64,000 bases of DNA from assembly GCF_014199595.1 (NCBI RefSeq), contig NZ_JACHNX010000003.1, forward strand, positions 186,001-250,000, in the 5' to 3' direction. The notes under the pieces were generated by a model, which had not been told where the DNA came from, made no database searches, and was given only the letters and a program-made list of their open reading frames with translations. Positions 51,597 to 61,958 of this stretch are shown here, piece by piece (within the stretch, counting starts at the first letter, position 1; every line of letters starts with the position of its first letter). The position numbers and the translations under genes were made by a program. Origin of the DNA: Sphingomonas yabuuchiae (GTDB lineage: Bacteria; Pseudomonadota; Alphaproteobacteria; Sphingomonadales; Sphingomonadaceae).

Positions 51597-53438
51597 TTAC
51601 GCCGCCTTCGAGCGAGCCGCACGCTTGCGCTCGTTCGGGTCGAGGTAGCGCTTGCGCAGACGGATCGACTTCGGGGTCACTTCGACCATCTCGTCGTCGT
51701 CGATATACGCAATGGCCTGTTCCAGCGTCATCTTCTTCGGCGGGGTCAGGCGGATGGCGTCATCCTTGCCGCCCGACGCGCGGAAGTTGGTCAGCTGCTT
51801 CGCCTTCATCGGGTTGACCTCGAGGTCATCCGTCTTGGCGTTCTCGCCGATGATCATGCCCTCATAGAGTGCCTCACCATGACCGACGAACAGGATACCG
51901 CGCTCTTCGAGCGGACCCAGGGCATAGCCCTGCGCTTCGCCCGCGCCGTTCGAGATCAGAACGCCGTTCTTACGGCCTTCGATCTTGCCCTTGTGGGGGC
52001 CATACTTCTCGAACAGGCGGTTCATGATGCCGGTGCCGCGCGTGTCCGACAGGAACTCGCCGTGGTAACCGATCATGCCGCGCGACGGCGCCGAGAAGGT
52101 GATGCGGGTCTTGCCGCCGCCCGAGGGACGCATGTCGGTCATCTCGGCCTTGCGCAGGTTCATCTTCTCGACGACCGTGCCCGAATATTCCTCGTCCACG
52201 TCGATGATGACGGTTTCGTACGGCTCGGTCTTCTTGCCGTCCTCATCCTCGCCGAACAGCACGCGCGGGCGGCTGATGCCCAGCTCGAAGCCTTCGCGGC
52301 GCATCGTCTCGATCAGAACGCCCAGCTGGAGTTCGCCGCGACCGGCAACCTCGAAGCTGTCGCGGTCGTCGCTCTCGGTGACCTTCACCGCGACGTTCGA
52401 TTCCGCTTCGCGCATCAGGCGGTCGCGGATCATGCGGCTGGTGACCTTCGAGCCCTCACGGCCCGCCATCGGCGAGTCGTTGACGGCGAAGCGCATCGAC
52501 AGCGTCGGCGGATCGATCGGCTGCGCCTTCAGCGGCTCGCTGACGCTGGTGTCGGCGATGGTGTTCGCCACGGTGGCGACCGCCAGACCCGCCAGCGAGA
52601 TGATGTCGCCCGCCTTGGCTTCCTCGACCGGCACGCGGTCCAGGCCACGGAACGACATGATCTTCGACGCACGGCCGGTCTCGACGATGTTGCCATCGGC
52701 GTCGAGCGCGTGGATCGCCTGGTTCAGCTTGACCGTGCCCGAGTTGACGCGGCCGGTCAGGATACGACCCAGGAAGTTGTCGCGGTCGAGCAGCGTCACC
52801 AGGAAGGTGAAGGGCACGTCCTCGACTTCGACCTTGGGAGCGGGCACGTGATTCACGATCGTCTCGAACATCGGGATCAGCGTGCCTTCGCGCGCGTCCA
52901 TGTCGGTCGAGGCATAGCCGTTGCGGCCCGAGGCGTAGAGGACGGGGAAGTCCAGCTGCTCGTCATTCGCGTCAAGCGAGACGAACAGGTCGAACACTTC
53001 GTCCAGCACTTCCTGGATACGCGCGTCGGCACGGTCGACCTTGTTGACGACGACGATGGGCTTCAGGCCCAGCGCCAGCGCCTTGCCGGTCACGAACTTC
53101 GTCTGCGGCATCGCGCCTTCCGACGAATCGACCAGCAGGACGACGCCGTCGACCATCGAGAGGATGCGCTCCACCTCGCCGCCGAAGTCGGCGTGGCCGG
53201 GCGTGTCGACGATGTTGATACGGATCGACTCGTCGCTGCCCGGGGGAGTCCAGTCGACCGAGGTCGGCTTGGCGAGAATGGTGATCCCGCGCTCCTTTTC
53301 GAGGTCGTTGGAATCCATCGCGCGCTCTTCGACGCGCTGGTTGTCACGGAAGGTGCCCGACTGGCGGAACAGCTGATCGACCAGGGTGGTTTTGCCATGG
53401 TCGACGTGCGCGATGATCGCCACGTTGCGGAGGCTCAT
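51597..53438 (-). CDS. typA: Translational GTPase TypA/BipA
   Basis: A protein of 613 residues from ATG 53438. The GTPase motifs are AHVDHGKTT (9-17), DTPGHADF and NKVDRADA. Domain II, the EF-G-like domains and the TypA-specific C-terminal domain (RGLMIGY-like [19 protein letters not shown], then [16 protein letters not shown]) follow. It binds the 70S ribosome and helps 50S assembly and stress adaptation. The open frame to 53582 is not used, since the family starts with [15 protein letters not shown]. Confidence 0.96.
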   Translation of the reverse strand: MSLRNVAIIAHVDHGKTTLVDQLFRQSGTFRDNQRVEERAMDSNDLEKERGITILAKPTSVDWTPPGSDESIRINIVDTPGHADFGGEVERILSMVDGVVLLVDSSEGAMPQTKFVTGKALALGLKPIVVVNKVDRADARIQEVLDEVFDLFVSLDANDEQLDFPVLYASGRNGYASTDMDAREGTLIPMFETIVNHVPAPKVEVEDVPFTFLVTLLDRDNFLGRILTGRVNSGTVKLNQAIHALDADGNIVETGRASKIMSFRGLDRVPVEEAKAGDIISLAGLAVATVANTIADTSVSEPLKAQPIDPPTLSMRFAVNDSPMAGREGSKVTSRMIRDRLMREAESNVAVKVTESDDRDSFEVAGRGELQLGVLIETMRREGFELGISRPRVLFGEDEDGKKTEPYETVIIDVDEEYSGTVVEKMNLRKAEMTDMRPSGGGKTRITFSAPSRGMIGYHGEFLSDTRGTGIMNRLFEKYGPHKGKIEGRKNGVLISNGAGEAQGYALGPLEERGILFVGHGEALYEGMIIGENAKTDDLEVNPMKAKQLTNFRASGGKDDAIRLTPPKKMTLEQAIAYIDDDEMVEVTPKSIRLRKRYLDPNERKRAARSKAA

Positions 53439-53569
53439 GCAAATTTCTCTTGTTCGGAGGGTATGTCGCCGCGCGCCATAGCCGAAAGCCAAGCAAAGCG
53501 AAAGGGCGGCGCGGATATTGCGGCGCACAAAGGTGGTTGCCGCGAAAAACGTGCGGGAAAGCGACTGGT

Positions 53570-53696
53570 TCCTCCCCGGCACGGGGAGGTGGCAGGCCGA
53601 AGGCCTGACGGAGGGACTTCCCCATAGGACGTCCCTATCGGCACACCCCCTCCACCACCGCTACGCGGCGGTCCCCCTCCCCGCCAGCGGGGAGGA
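53570..53696. repeat. Long palindromic repeat, family C copy 4
   Basis: A 127-bp relative of 15525-15648 with GGTGGCAGGCC, GCCTGACGGAGGG, CCCTCCACCACCGCTACGCG and GGTCCCCCTCCCC. It ends directly against the stop codon of the M16 peptidase gene at 53697. Confidence 0.85.
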
Positions 53697-56648
53697 TCAC
53701 TTGGCCCTTGGCACCACCTTCAGCGTCCAGTCGGTATCCAGGCGCAGATATTTCGCCGCGACCGCCTGCAGGTCGGCCGGACCGATCGATACGAAATCCT
53801 GCGCCAGACGCTTGGTCGCCTCGATCCGTTGCGGATCATAGGTCGCACCGCCCAGCCGCTGCATCCAGAACAGATTGCCCGAGGCCATGCGCGCGAGCCG
53901 CTGCGCCATGGGTCGCTTGATGCGTTGCAGTTCGTCGGCGTCGATCGGCTTGGACGCCAGATCGGCGGCGATCGAACGGGCGGTCGACAGGAAGAAGTCG
54001 ACCTTGTCGGGGGCGACCATGCCGATGGCGATCATCCGCCCGCCGCCGGGCAGGCCGATCGGCCATTGGCTGGCGACCTGCGGGCTGTAGCTGGCCCCCG
54101 CCTGCGACCGCAGCCGGTCGAACAGCCGGTCGGCAAAGACCTGCGCCAGCACGTCCAGCCGGTTGCGGATGCGGTCGTCGGCCGAACCGCCGCCGGTCGG
54201 CCAGGCGATCACCGCCGCCGCCTGATCCGCCGGGCCGGTATGGGTGCGGACGACGGGCGTGGCGACATGCGCGGGAAAGCGGATCGGCGGCACCGGGCCG
54301 GTCGTGCCTTTACGCGCCGGGATCGCCCCGAAGCTGTCGGCCACCGCCTTGATCGCCTCGTCCGCCTTCACGTCGCCGAACACCGACACCTCGATCGGGC
54401 CGGAGGCGAGCAGCGGGGCCCAGAGCGCCTTGAACGACTGGGGCGTGGTCGCCACCACCGCGTCGCGCGGCGGCGTGCCCCAGCGCGGATCGCCGTCGCG
54501 CAGCAACCGCTCCAGATCATGGCCGAGCACGCCGTCGGGCGACGAGTCGAACCCGTCATAACCCGCCAGCATCGCCGCCTTGGCCCGGTTGACCGGTGCC
54601 GCGTCCCAGCGCGGCGCGATCAGCTTGGCCGCCATCAGCTTGAGGTTGTCGGCATAATCGCCGGGCGACGACAGCGCGTTGAAGGCGAAGGCATCGTCAT
54701 CGACGTCGAAGTCCAGCCCCATGGTCCGCCCGGCGGTCAGCCGGTCGAGATCGCCCTGGTCGAACTTGCCGATGCCGCCCGCGACCAGCGCGAGGTCGGC
54801 CGCCCAGGCCGGGCTTTCCCGGTTCGCGGGCAAGGCGTCATAGCCACGCCCGAACCGGACCCGCAGATAGACGCGGGCCGTCTCGCCGTCATTGGCGAAC
54901 AGCAGCAGCCGCGTGCCATTGGCGAAGGTCACCTTCTCCAGCCCCAGCTCGGAGACTTTCTCGCGCGATACGACCTTGCCGGGGGTACCCAGCTTGGGGA
55001 GCTGAGCGAAGGTCACCGTGCCCTGACGGCGACGCTGTTCGGCGAGCGGGCGGACATCGGCCTTCAGCGCGGCGGTCAGCCTGGCGACCGCATCGGCTTG
55101 CACATTGCGGGTGTTGACCAGCGCGCGGGTCGCGGTGCCCTGGAAAATCTTGCGCGTCGAGGCCAGCACCGTGTCGGGCGTGAACATCCTTTTGTCGATC
55201 GCCTGACGCAGGATCTGATAGCTCGTCTCGGGCGCCGTCACCGTTTCGCGGATATCGAGTGCGCCGACCATGTCGTCGGCCTGTTTCGACCCCGCCTCGA
55301 CCCGCGCGGTTTCGACCTGGTTGCGCAGGATCGCGTCGTAATCGGCGAGTTCGCGGTCGATCTCGCCCTGCGTCGGCGGGGTCGCCATCGCATCGGCGAC
55401 GACCGCCCGCACATCCTTCAGCGCGGCTTCCCAATTGTCGCCGATCGGCACGACATTGACCGTGGTGAGATTGGCCGAGCGTGACACATCGTCGAGCGCG
55501 ACGCTGGCCTGTAGGAAGCTGCCCCCGGCGCGGGCCCGATTTTCCAGACGGCGGCTGATCAGGCGGGCGGCGACCATGTCGACCATCCGCTTCTGGTTGA
55601 AGATCGCGGTATCGTCCTGATACTGCCACGGGCGCAGCACCGCCATGGCGACGACCGGCGGCATGGACGGCTCCACCAGCGCGCCCGCTACGGCCGCATC
55701 GGCGGTCGGCTTGCCGAAATCGGGATCGGGCGGATTGGGGCCGACGCCCTGCCACGACCCGAAATTCTTGGTGACGAGCCTGGCCAGCAGCGCCGGATCC
55801 ATGTCGCCCGAGATGATGACGACCGCGCGTTCGGGGCGATACCAGCGGTCATGGAACGCCTTCACCGTCTCGGGCGTCGCGGCCTCCAGCGTCTTGAGCT
55901 GGCCGATCGGCGAACGTTCGGCCAGCGGCTGCCCCGCAAAGAAGGTCTCGCGCAGCTTGTCCGAATAGCGGACCTGCGGCCCCGGCTGCTCGCGGCGTTC
56001 GGCCAGCACCACCGGGCGCTCGGCATTCAGCGACTGGGCGGTCAGCGAGGGCGCGGCCATCATGCCGCTCAGGATCTTCAGGCTCTCGTCCAGCCCCGCC
56101 TCGGTCGCGCCGGGCAGGTCGAGCTGATAGACGGTCTGGGTCGGCGTGGTGGACGCGTTGGAGTCCGAGCCGAAGGTCGCGCCCAGACGCTGCCAGATAC
56201 GCTTGGCCTCGCCGTCCGGCACATATTGCGATCCGCGGAAGGACAGATGCTCGATCAGATGGGCGAAGCCGCGCTCCGACGCCTGCTCGTTCAGCGCGCC
56301 CGCATCGATGCGCACCCGCACCGCCACCTGCCCCGGCGGCACGCCGTTGCGGCGGACCGCGAAGCGCAGGCCATTGGCCAGTCGCCCGAACTTCCACATC
56401 TTGTCCTGCGGCAGGTCCGAGCCCTTGTAGAGCCAGGGCGTCTGATCGACGCCGGGGATCGGCGGCAGCGGGGCGAGCGGATCGGCCGCTGGCGTCGTGG
56501 GGGGAGGCGCCACGCTGGCGGACACCGGCATGCCCTGCGGCACCGAACGATTGTCGGTCTGGCCGGGAACCTGGCCGATGACGGGGATCGCCAGCCCCAG
56601 AAGGACCGGCAGGGCAAGGCGGCGCATAGCGCGGGACGGAAATGCCAT
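53697..56648 (-). CDS. M16-family zinc metallopeptidase
   Basis: A protein of 983 residues with a signal peptide (LALPVLLGLAIPVIG) and two tandem M16 halves. The first has the inverted zinc motif His130-L-I-Glu133-His134 (GFAHLIEHLSFRG). The second half lacks such a motif, as in pitrilysin-type enzymes where one half is only structural. It should be a periplasmic peptidase that degrades peptides. ATG 56627 is an alternative start. The gene is flanked by the family C repeat. Confidence 0.92.
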   Translation of the reverse strand: MAFPSRAMRRLALPVLLGLAIPVIGQVPGQTDNRSVPQGMPVSASVAPPPTTPAADPLAPLPPIPGVDQTPWLYKGSDLPQDKMWKFGRLANGLRFAVRRNGVPPGQVAVRVRIDAGALNEQASERGFAHLIEHLSFRGSQYVPDGEAKRIWQRLGATFGSDSNASTTPTQTVYQLDLPGATEAGLDESLKILSGMMAAPSLTAQSLNAERPVVLAERREQPGPQVRYSDKLRETFFAGQPLAERSPIGQLKTLEAATPETVKAFHDRWYRPERAVVIISGDMDPALLARLVTKNFGSWQGVGPNPPDPDFGKPTADAAVAGALVEPSMPPVVAMAVLRPWQYQDDTAIFNQKRMVDMVAARLISRRLENRARAGGSFLQASVALDDVSRSANLTTVNVVPIGDNWEAALKDVRAVVADAMATPPTQGEIDRELADYDAILRNQVETARVEAGSKQADDMVGALDIRETVTAPETSYQILRQAIDKRMFTPDTVLASTRKIFQGTATRALVNTRNVQADAVARLTAALKADVRPLAEQRRRQGTVTFAQLPKLGTPGKVVSREKVSELGLEKVTFANGTRLLLFANDGETARVYLRVRFGRGYDALPANRESPAWAADLALVAGGIGKFDQGDLDRLTAGRTMGLDFDVDDDAFAFNALSSPGDYADNLKLMAAKLIAPRWDAAPVNRAKAAMLAGYDGFDSSPDGVLGHDLERLLRDGDPRWGTPPRDAVVATTPQSFKALWAPLLASGPIEVSVFGDVKADEAIKAVADSFGAIPARKGTTGPVPPIRFPAHVATPVVRTHTGPADQAAAVIAWPTGGGSADDRIRNRLDVLAQVFADRLFDRLRSQAGASYSPQVASQWPIGLPGGGRMIAIGMVAPDKVDFFLSTARSIAADLASKPIDADELQRIKRPMAQRLARMASGNLFWMQRLGGATYDPQRIEATKRLAQDFVSIGPADLQAVAAKYLRLDTDWTLKVVPRAK

Positions 56649-56836
56649 GCCCCCCTCATAACCCGCCGCACGCCGGATCGCCAGCCGCCCCTAAATCGCC
56701 CCAATGCACCGCTTTGCAACGGCCGGACGCCATTATTTCGACCCAGTGGCGGCCTAGGACGGCCAGACTGATCCCGCGTCACAAGGGCCGTCGATGCCCG
56801 GGCGCCGAGGGTCGGGCCGGGGATGTTCGGAACGTG

Positions 56837-57556
56837 ATGACCAAGTCGATCAAGGCCAGTGCCCAGCGTCAGGGCCCGGCCACAATATGGCACAATTCGG
56901 GCGAGGCCGAGCGGCCCGTGCGGCCCGTCCCGACCCTGGTCGCCGCGATCCCCAGCCTTCCCTCGCCCCCCGCCCCGCCCCATCCCGCACTGGCGGCGCT
57001 GTGCCGGGTGTTCGACGGGGTGATCGCGGCATCCTCGCTGGTGCCCAACGACCCGGTTCTCGACATTCGCGACTTCGACTGGACGGCCGGGCTGCGGCGG
57101 CAATGGCGCGCGATCCGGGACGAGGCGGTTGCGGTATCGGGTCCGGCTTCGACCAATCGGATCGTCCCGCTGCTGCGGGATGGCGAGACGGCGAATCGCT
57201 GTCCCGTCGCGACGGCGGCGCTGGCCGAGGTGCCGGGGCTGCACGACGCCGCCTTCGCCCTGCTCGCGCCCGGTGCGCATGTCGAAATGCGGCGCGGCGC
57301 CACCAAGGGGCTGCTGACCTGTCATCTGGGGCTGGCAGTGCCGCGCGACGGCGGCGCGCGGATGCGGGTGCGTGACCGGATCGTGCGCTGGGCCGAAGGC
57401 GAAACGCTGATCTTCGACGACAGCTATCCGCATGAATTGTGGAACGAAGCCGAGGCCGCGCGGATCGTCCTGCGGCTGCGTTTTGCCCGCCCGCTGCGAC
57501 AGCCCGGCCAAGCCGTGGCGGACGGCCTGCTGCGCCTGATCGGCAAGACGGCCTGA
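56837..57556 (+). CDS. Aspartyl/asparaginyl beta-hydroxylase-like oxygenase
   Basis: A protein of 239 residues. The double-stranded beta-helix core has TCHLGLAVPRDGGARMRV, then EGETLIFDDSYPHELWNEAE and RIVLRLRF. The two histidines and the Arg that bind iron and 2-oxoglutarate in the AspH/LpxO family are in place. No membrane anchor is seen, unlike LpxO. The substrate, protein or lipid, is not known. ATG 56837 is chosen over the open frame from 56642, which would overlap the M16 start. Confidence 0.85.
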   Translation: MTKSIKASAQRQGPATIWHNSGEAERPVRPVPTLVAAIPSLPSPPAPPHPALAALCRVFDGVIAASSLVPNDPVLDIRDFDWTAGLRRQWRAIRDEAVAVSGPASTNRIVPLLRDGETANRCPVATAALAEVPGLHDAAFALLAPGAHVEMRRGATKGLLTCHLGLAVPRDGGARMRVRDRIVRWAEGETLIFDDSYPHELWNEAEAARIVLRLRFARPLRQPGQAVADGLLRLIGKTA

Positions 57557-57667
57557 CCTCGGCTTCGGCCGATCCGGTACGAAAACCGGACACTCTTAAC
57601 CTTTTGGTAACCCGTGACCACGACAAGCCGCGCCGCCTGTCGCCCCCGGTTTTGTCACGGAATTGTC

Positions 57668-59464
57668 ATGTTTATCAAGAGCGTAGCAGCCCGTCTCATC
57701 GCGCCCGTGCTGGTGTCGATGCTGTTGCTGGCGATCCTGTCGGCCGTCACCCTGCAAACCGAGGGGCGGGTCGCCCGTGCCAATCAGGATGCCGCCCATG
57801 CCGAGGCGGTGATGCTGCGGCTGGCCGAACTCCGCTCGCTCAGCCGGTCGCTGCAACGCGATGCGCTCAACCTGGTGATCGAAAGCGATCCCGCCGAGCG
57901 AAAGGTGATCCAGGGCAAGTTCGACACGCGGCTGGGCAAGTTTGCCGACCAGCTGGGTACGCTGCAAGGCGATGCGGCGCGCTATGCGATCACGCCCGCC
58001 TATTTCACCTCGCAGGCCCGCGTCCGCCGCGAACTGACCGAGGTCGGCCGCCTCGCAGGCACCGGGGACCGCGCCGCCGGTCTTTCCCATTTCCGCCAGC
58101 GGGTGCGCCCGGCCGAACGACTGGCATCCAGGATCGCCGACGCGCGGATCGATGCGCTGACCGACGAGGTGAAGGCGCTGCACGTCCGCGCCGATACCGT
58201 CGCCGAACAGGGACGCTGGATCCTGATCGGTGCGACATTGCTGCTCGCCATCGCCGGGCTGGCGACCGGCCTGTACATGGCGCTGCGCACCGTCGTCCGG
58301 CCGCTGCATGAGCTGCGCCAGGCCATGGGGCAGCTGGCGGAAGGCCAGACCGAGCGCGCCATTCCTCATGCCGAACGCGAGGACGAGGTGGGGGAGATGG
58401 CACGCTCGATGGTCGCCTTTCGCGACCAGCTCGCCCGCGCCGAGGCGGACAAGACCGCCCAGACCCAGCTGATCGTCGCCAGTATCGGCCAGGGCCTGTC
58501 GGCACTGGCGAAGGGCGACCTGACGGCGCGGATCGACGCGAGGCTGGACGAGCCCTTCGCCCGGCTGAAGAACGACTTCAACACGGCGATGGCGGCGCTG
58601 CATGCGACCATGGCGCGCGTCGTGGGCGCGACCAGCGGCGTGCGGGCGGGCGCGATGGACATACGTCAGGCCTCGGACGACCTGTCGCAACGCACCGAGC
58701 AGCAGGCCGCCAGCCTGGAGGAAACCGCCGCCGCAATGGACGAGATCACCGCGACCGTCCGTCATGCCGCGACCGGCGCGAGCGATGCCGCGCTGGCGCT
58801 GGAACAGACCTGCGCCGACGCGCGCGACGGCGGCGCGGTGGTCGTCCGGGCCCGCGCGGCGATGGTCGATATCGAGCGCGCCTCGTCCGAGATCGAGGAG
58901 ATTATCGGCGTCATCGACGGCATCGCCTTCCAGACCAATTTGCTCGCGCTCAATGCCGGGGTCGAGGCGGCACGCGCGGGCGAGGCCGGGCGCGGTTTTG
59001 CGGTGGTCGCCTCCGAGGTACGCGCCTTGGCGCAGCGTTCGGCCGATGCCGCGCGCGACGTGAAGCAGCGCGTGCTCGCCAGCGCCAGCGGCGTGCAGAA
59101 CGGCGTCGCGCTGGTCGGCGAGACGGGCGTGGCGCTGGAGAAGATCAACGAGGGCATGGGTCGGCTGGGCACGCTGATGACCGGCATCGCCGACGATGCG
59201 AATCGTCAGGCCAAGGGGTTGGGCGAGGTGAACACCAGCCTGTCCCAGATGGACATGGTGACGCAGCAAAATGCCGCGATGGTCGAACAGGCCACCGCCG
59301 CCGCGCGCAGCCTGGCCGAGGAGGCGGAGCAATTGTCGCAGGCGGTCGAACGCTTCGTGCTCGACATGCCACCCGCGCCGCTGCGGGTCGTCGAGTCGGT
59401 GAAGGAACGGGTCGTGCCGCTGCCCGTGCGACGCGCGGCGAACGAGGACTGGTCGGCCTTCTGA
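57668..59464 (+). CDS. Methyl-accepting chemotaxis protein
   Basis: A protein of 598 residues. Two membrane helices (about 11-30 and 182-205) bracket a helical periplasmic sensor of about 150 residues. HAMP segments follow, then the signalling domain with the conserved hairpin [20 protein letters not shown]. The C-terminus ends in DWSAF, an x-W-x-x-F tether like those that dock CheR/CheB. No other chemotaxis gene lies nearby. It signals to CheA; the ligand is unknown. Confidence 0.93.
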   Translation: MFIKSVAARLIAPVLVSMLLLAILSAVTLQTEGRVARANQDAAHAEAVMLRLAELRSLSRSLQRDALNLVIESDPAERKVIQGKFDTRLGKFADQLGTLQGDAARYAITPAYFTSQARVRRELTEVGRLAGTGDRAAGLSHFRQRVRPAERLASRIADARIDALTDEVKALHVRADTVAEQGRWILIGATLLLAIAGLATGLYMALRTVVRPLHELRQAMGQLAEGQTERAIPHAEREDEVGEMARSMVAFRDQLARAEADKTAQTQLIVASIGQGLSALAKGDLTARIDARLDEPFARLKNDFNTAMAALHATMARVVGATSGVRAGAMDIRQASDDLSQRTEQQAASLEETAAAMDEITATVRHAATGASDAALALEQTCADARDGGAVVVRARAAMVDIERASSEIEEIIGVIDGIAFQTNLLALNAGVEAARAGEAGRGFAVVASEVRALAQRSADAARDVKQRVLASASGVQNGVALVGETGVALEKINEGMGRLGTLMTGIADDANRQAKGLGEVNTSLSQMDMVTQQNAAMVEQATAAARSLAEEAEQLSQAVERFVLDMPPAPLRVVESVKERVVPLPVRRAANEDWSAF

Positions 59465-59568
59465 TCGCCGGCCAAAGCGGGCTGGCCAAAGCGGGATTGC
59501 CTCCGCGGAAACGCATCCTTTCCCGCGTCCTGCTTGATCCCCATCGCAACCCGCGCCACATGGGGGTC

Positions 59569-60138
59569 ATGCTGATCGAGACCGAACCGACGCCCAATCC
59601 GGCGACGCTGAAATTCCTGCCCGGCCGCAAGGTCATGGACAGCGGCACCCGCGACTTCGCCTCGCCCGAGGAAGCCGCCGCCAGCCCGCTGGCCGAGGCG
59701 ATCTTCAACCTGGGCGACGTGACCGGCGTGTTCTTCGGCCGCGACTTCGTCTCGGTCACGGTTGCGCCCGGCACTGACTGGTCGGACGTGAAGCCCGATG
59801 TGCTGGGCATCCTGCTCGACCATTTCTCGGCGCAGATGCCGCTGTTCCGCCAGGGTGCGGCGGACTTTTCGGTGCCGTCGGAGGACAGCTTCACCGACGA
59901 TCCCGAGGATGCCGACATCGTCGCCCAGATCCGCGAGCTGATCGACACGCGCGTTCGCCCGGCGGTGGCCAATGACGGCGGCGACATCGTCTATCGCGGC
60001 TTCGACAAGGGCAAGGTCTATCTGAAGATGCAGGGCGCCTGCGCCGGTTGCCCCTCGTCCACCGCGACGCTGAAGAACGGTATCGAGCAGCTGCTGCGCC
60101 ATTATGTCCCCGAAGTCACCGAAGTGAGGGCCGTCTGA
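59569..60138 (+). CDS. nfuA: NifU-family iron-sulfur scaffold protein
   Basis: A protein of 189 residues; the start MLIETEPTPNPATLKF fits the family, with ATG 59560 possible. The N-terminal Nfu_N domain is followed by the NifU domain with GACAGCPSSTATLKNGIEQ, whose CxxC holds a [4Fe-4S] cluster. It delivers clusters to target enzymes. It overlaps the nitroreductase start by one base (TGATG), indicating coupling. Confidence 0.93.
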   Translation: MLIETEPTPNPATLKFLPGRKVMDSGTRDFASPEEAAASPLAEAIFNLGDVTGVFFGRDFVSVTVAPGTDWSDVKPDVLGILLDHFSAQMPLFRQGAADFSVPSEDSFTDDPEDADIVAQIRELIDTRVRPAVANDGGDIVYRGFDKGKVYLKMQGACAGCPSSTATLKNGIEQLLRHYVPEVTEVRAV

Positions 60139-60728
60139 TGAACCCCATCGACGATGCCAGCCTCGACCGGCTGTTCCGCGAGGGCCGCACCTTCAACCAT
60201 TATCTCGACAAGGCCGTAGGCGAGGACGAGATCCGGGCGATCTGGGATCTGATGAAGATGCCGCCGACCTCGACCAACCAGAACCCGGCGCGCATGGTGT
60301 GGTGCCTGAGCGCGGACGCGAAGGAAAAGCTCGCGTCCTGCGCCTCGGACAGCAATGCCGACAAGATCCGCAACGCGCCCGCCGCCGTCATCATCGGCAT
60401 GGACGTGAACTTCCACGAAACCCTGCCGCAGCTGTTCCCGCATGTGGACGCCAAGAGCTGGTTCGACGGCAATACCGAACTGCGCGAAGCCTCGGCCTTT
60501 CGCAACAGCTCGCTCCAGGGCGCCTATCTGATCCTCGCCGCGCGCGCGCTGGGGCTGGATACCGGTGCGATGTCGGGCTTTGACCAGGGCGCGGTGGACA
60601 AGGCGTTCTTCGCCGACCAGCCGGGCGTTCGGTCGAACTTCATCGCGACGCTGGGTTATGGCGACACGTCGAAGCTGCACCCGCGCAACCCCCGGCTGGC
60701 GTTCGACCAAGCCAACCGGATCGCCTGA
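60138..60728 (+). CDS. Nitroreductase-family protein (RutE-like)
   Basis: A protein of 196 residues. The flavin-binding region STNQNPARMVW (about 44-54) and SSLQGAYLILAARALGLDTG match malonic-semialdehyde reductase/RutE-like nitroreductases of the usual length. It likely uses FMN and NAD(P)H; RutE's role in pyrimidine breakdown is not supported by neighbours, since no other rut gene is present. It is coupled to nfuA and followed closely by tsaB. Confidence 0.87.
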   Translation: MNPIDDASLDRLFREGRTFNHYLDKAVGEDEIRAIWDLMKMPPTSTNQNPARMVWCLSADAKEKLASCASDSNADKIRNAPAAVIIGMDVNFHETLPQLFPHVDAKSWFDGNTELREASAFRNSSLQGAYLILAARALGLDTGAMSGFDQGAVDKAFFADQPGVRSNFIATLGYGDTSKLHPRNPRLAFDQANRIA

Positions 60729-60735
60729 GCCGAAC

Positions 60736-61374
60736 TTGCGCACGCTGGTCATCGACACCGCCACCGCCGCCTGCTCGGTCGCCCTTCTCGACGGCGACCG
60801 GGTGGTCGCGCATGGCCATGACGTGGTCGGGCGTGGCCATGCCGAGCGGCTGGTACCGATGATCGCGGCCTTGCCCGATGGCGGCCGGGCGGCGCGCATC
60901 CTGGTCGATTGCGGGCCGGGCAGCTTCACCGGCATCCGCGTCGGCATCGCGGCGGCGCGCGGGCTGGCCCTGGGCTGGGGCGTGACCGCGACCGGCTATC
61001 AATCGCTGGCGCTGGTCGCCGCCGCCGGGTTCTCCGCGCGCGACGACGCCGCGCTGACGGTCGTGCTGGAAGGCGGGCATGGCGAGGTCTTCGTGCAGGC
61101 CTTTGCCCGCGACCTGACCGCCCTCTCCCCCTTCGCCTCGATGAAGCCCGATGCCGCGCTTGCCGCGCTGGAGGGCCGGGTCGCGATCGGCAACGGGGTT
61201 CGCTGGCTGACCGCCTTGGCGCCCGATCTGCCGGTGGTCGAGGCGCTGCCCGATGCGTCGGAGGCTTGGCGGCTGCCCGCCGACCTCACCGCCCTGCCTC
61301 CGCGTCCCGTCTATGGCCGCGCGCCCGACGCCAAGCTGCCCGGCGGCATCACGCCCCCAGGGCTGGCCGCCTGA
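60736..61374 (+). CDS. tsaB: tRNA threonylcarbamoyladenosine protein TsaB
   Basis: A protein of 212 residues with TTG at 60736 as start; no ATG or GTG fits, and the product then begins LRTLVIDTATAACSVALLDG as the family does. The ASKHA fold shows DCGPGSFTGIRVGIAAARGL. TsaB supports TsaD in making t6A37 in ANN-decoding tRNAs. Its stop overlaps the rimI start by one base. Confidence 0.92.
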   Translation: MRTLVIDTATAACSVALLDGDRVVAHGHDVVGRGHAERLVPMIAALPDGGRAARILVDCGPGSFTGIRVGIAAARGLALGWGVTATGYQSLALVAAAGFSARDDAALTVVLEGGHGEVFVQAFARDLTALSPFASMKPDAALAALEGRVAIGNGVRWLTALAPDLPVVEALPDASEAWRLPADLTALPPRPVYGRAPDAKLPGGITPPGLAA

Positions 61375-61859
61375 TGGCGAGCATCGGCATCTCGCTTCGC
61401 CCCGGTGACGCGCGCGACGCCGGTGTCGTCGAACAGGTCATGGCCGCCGCCTTCGACCCGCAATGGGGCGAGGCCTGGACCCGCTCGCAATTGCTGGGCG
61501 TGATGGCGCTGCCCGGCATCAAGCTGCTGATCGCCGAGGCGGGTGAGGAACCGGCGGGCTTTGCGCTGACCCGTTCGGTGCTGGACGAGGCCGAACTGCT
61601 GCTGCTGGGCGTCACGCCGGAGCATCGCCGCGCGCGGATCGGCAGCCTGCTGGTCGAGGCGGTCGTCGCCGACTGCGCCGCACATGGGGTGGAAACGCTG
61701 CATCTGGAGGTGCGGTCGAACAATCCCGCCATCCTGTTCTACTCCGCGCATGGCTTTGCCAAGTGCGGCGAACGGCGCAATTATTACAAGGGCGCCGACG
61801 GGCGCCATTACGACGCGCGCACCTATCGACGGTCGATCGCAACCCGGGCCATCGGCTGA
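61374..61859 (+). CDS. rimI: Ribosomal-protein-alanine N-acetyltransferase RimI-like
   Basis: A protein of 161 residues with a GNAT fold. The acetyl-CoA loop is LLLLGVTPEHRRARIGSLLV, followed by HLEVRSNNPAILFYSAHGFA and the C-terminal RRNYYKG typical of RimI. The tsaB-rimI order is conserved. RimI acetylates ribosomal protein S18; other targets are possible. Confidence 0.9.
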   Translation: MASIGISLRPGDARDAGVVEQVMAAAFDPQWGEAWTRSQLLGVMALPGIKLLIAEAGEEPAGFALTRSVLDEAELLLLGVTPEHRRARIGSLLVEAVVADCAAHGVETLHLEVRSNNPAILFYSAHGFAKCGERRNYYKGADGRHYDARTYRRSIATRAIG

Positions 61860-61880
61860 CCCGATCACTGTTTCCGGGTT

Positions 61881-61909
61881 ATTGCGAGTCGCTATCCCCT
61901 TTTCGCAAT
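61881..61909. promoter_or_regulatory. Candidate Fur autoregulatory site
   Basis: ATTGCGA (61881-61887) and TCGCAAT (61903-61909) are perfect inverted half-sites 15 bp apart, 50-78 bp before the fur start. The 22-bp distance between half-site starts is about two helical turns. The half-site resembles alphaproteobacterial Fur-type recognition words. Confidence 0.5.
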
Positions 61910-61958
61910 TAGGCTTTGGGGGTAGAGAGGGGTTTGCCCGAGGAGTTGAAACGTTACC

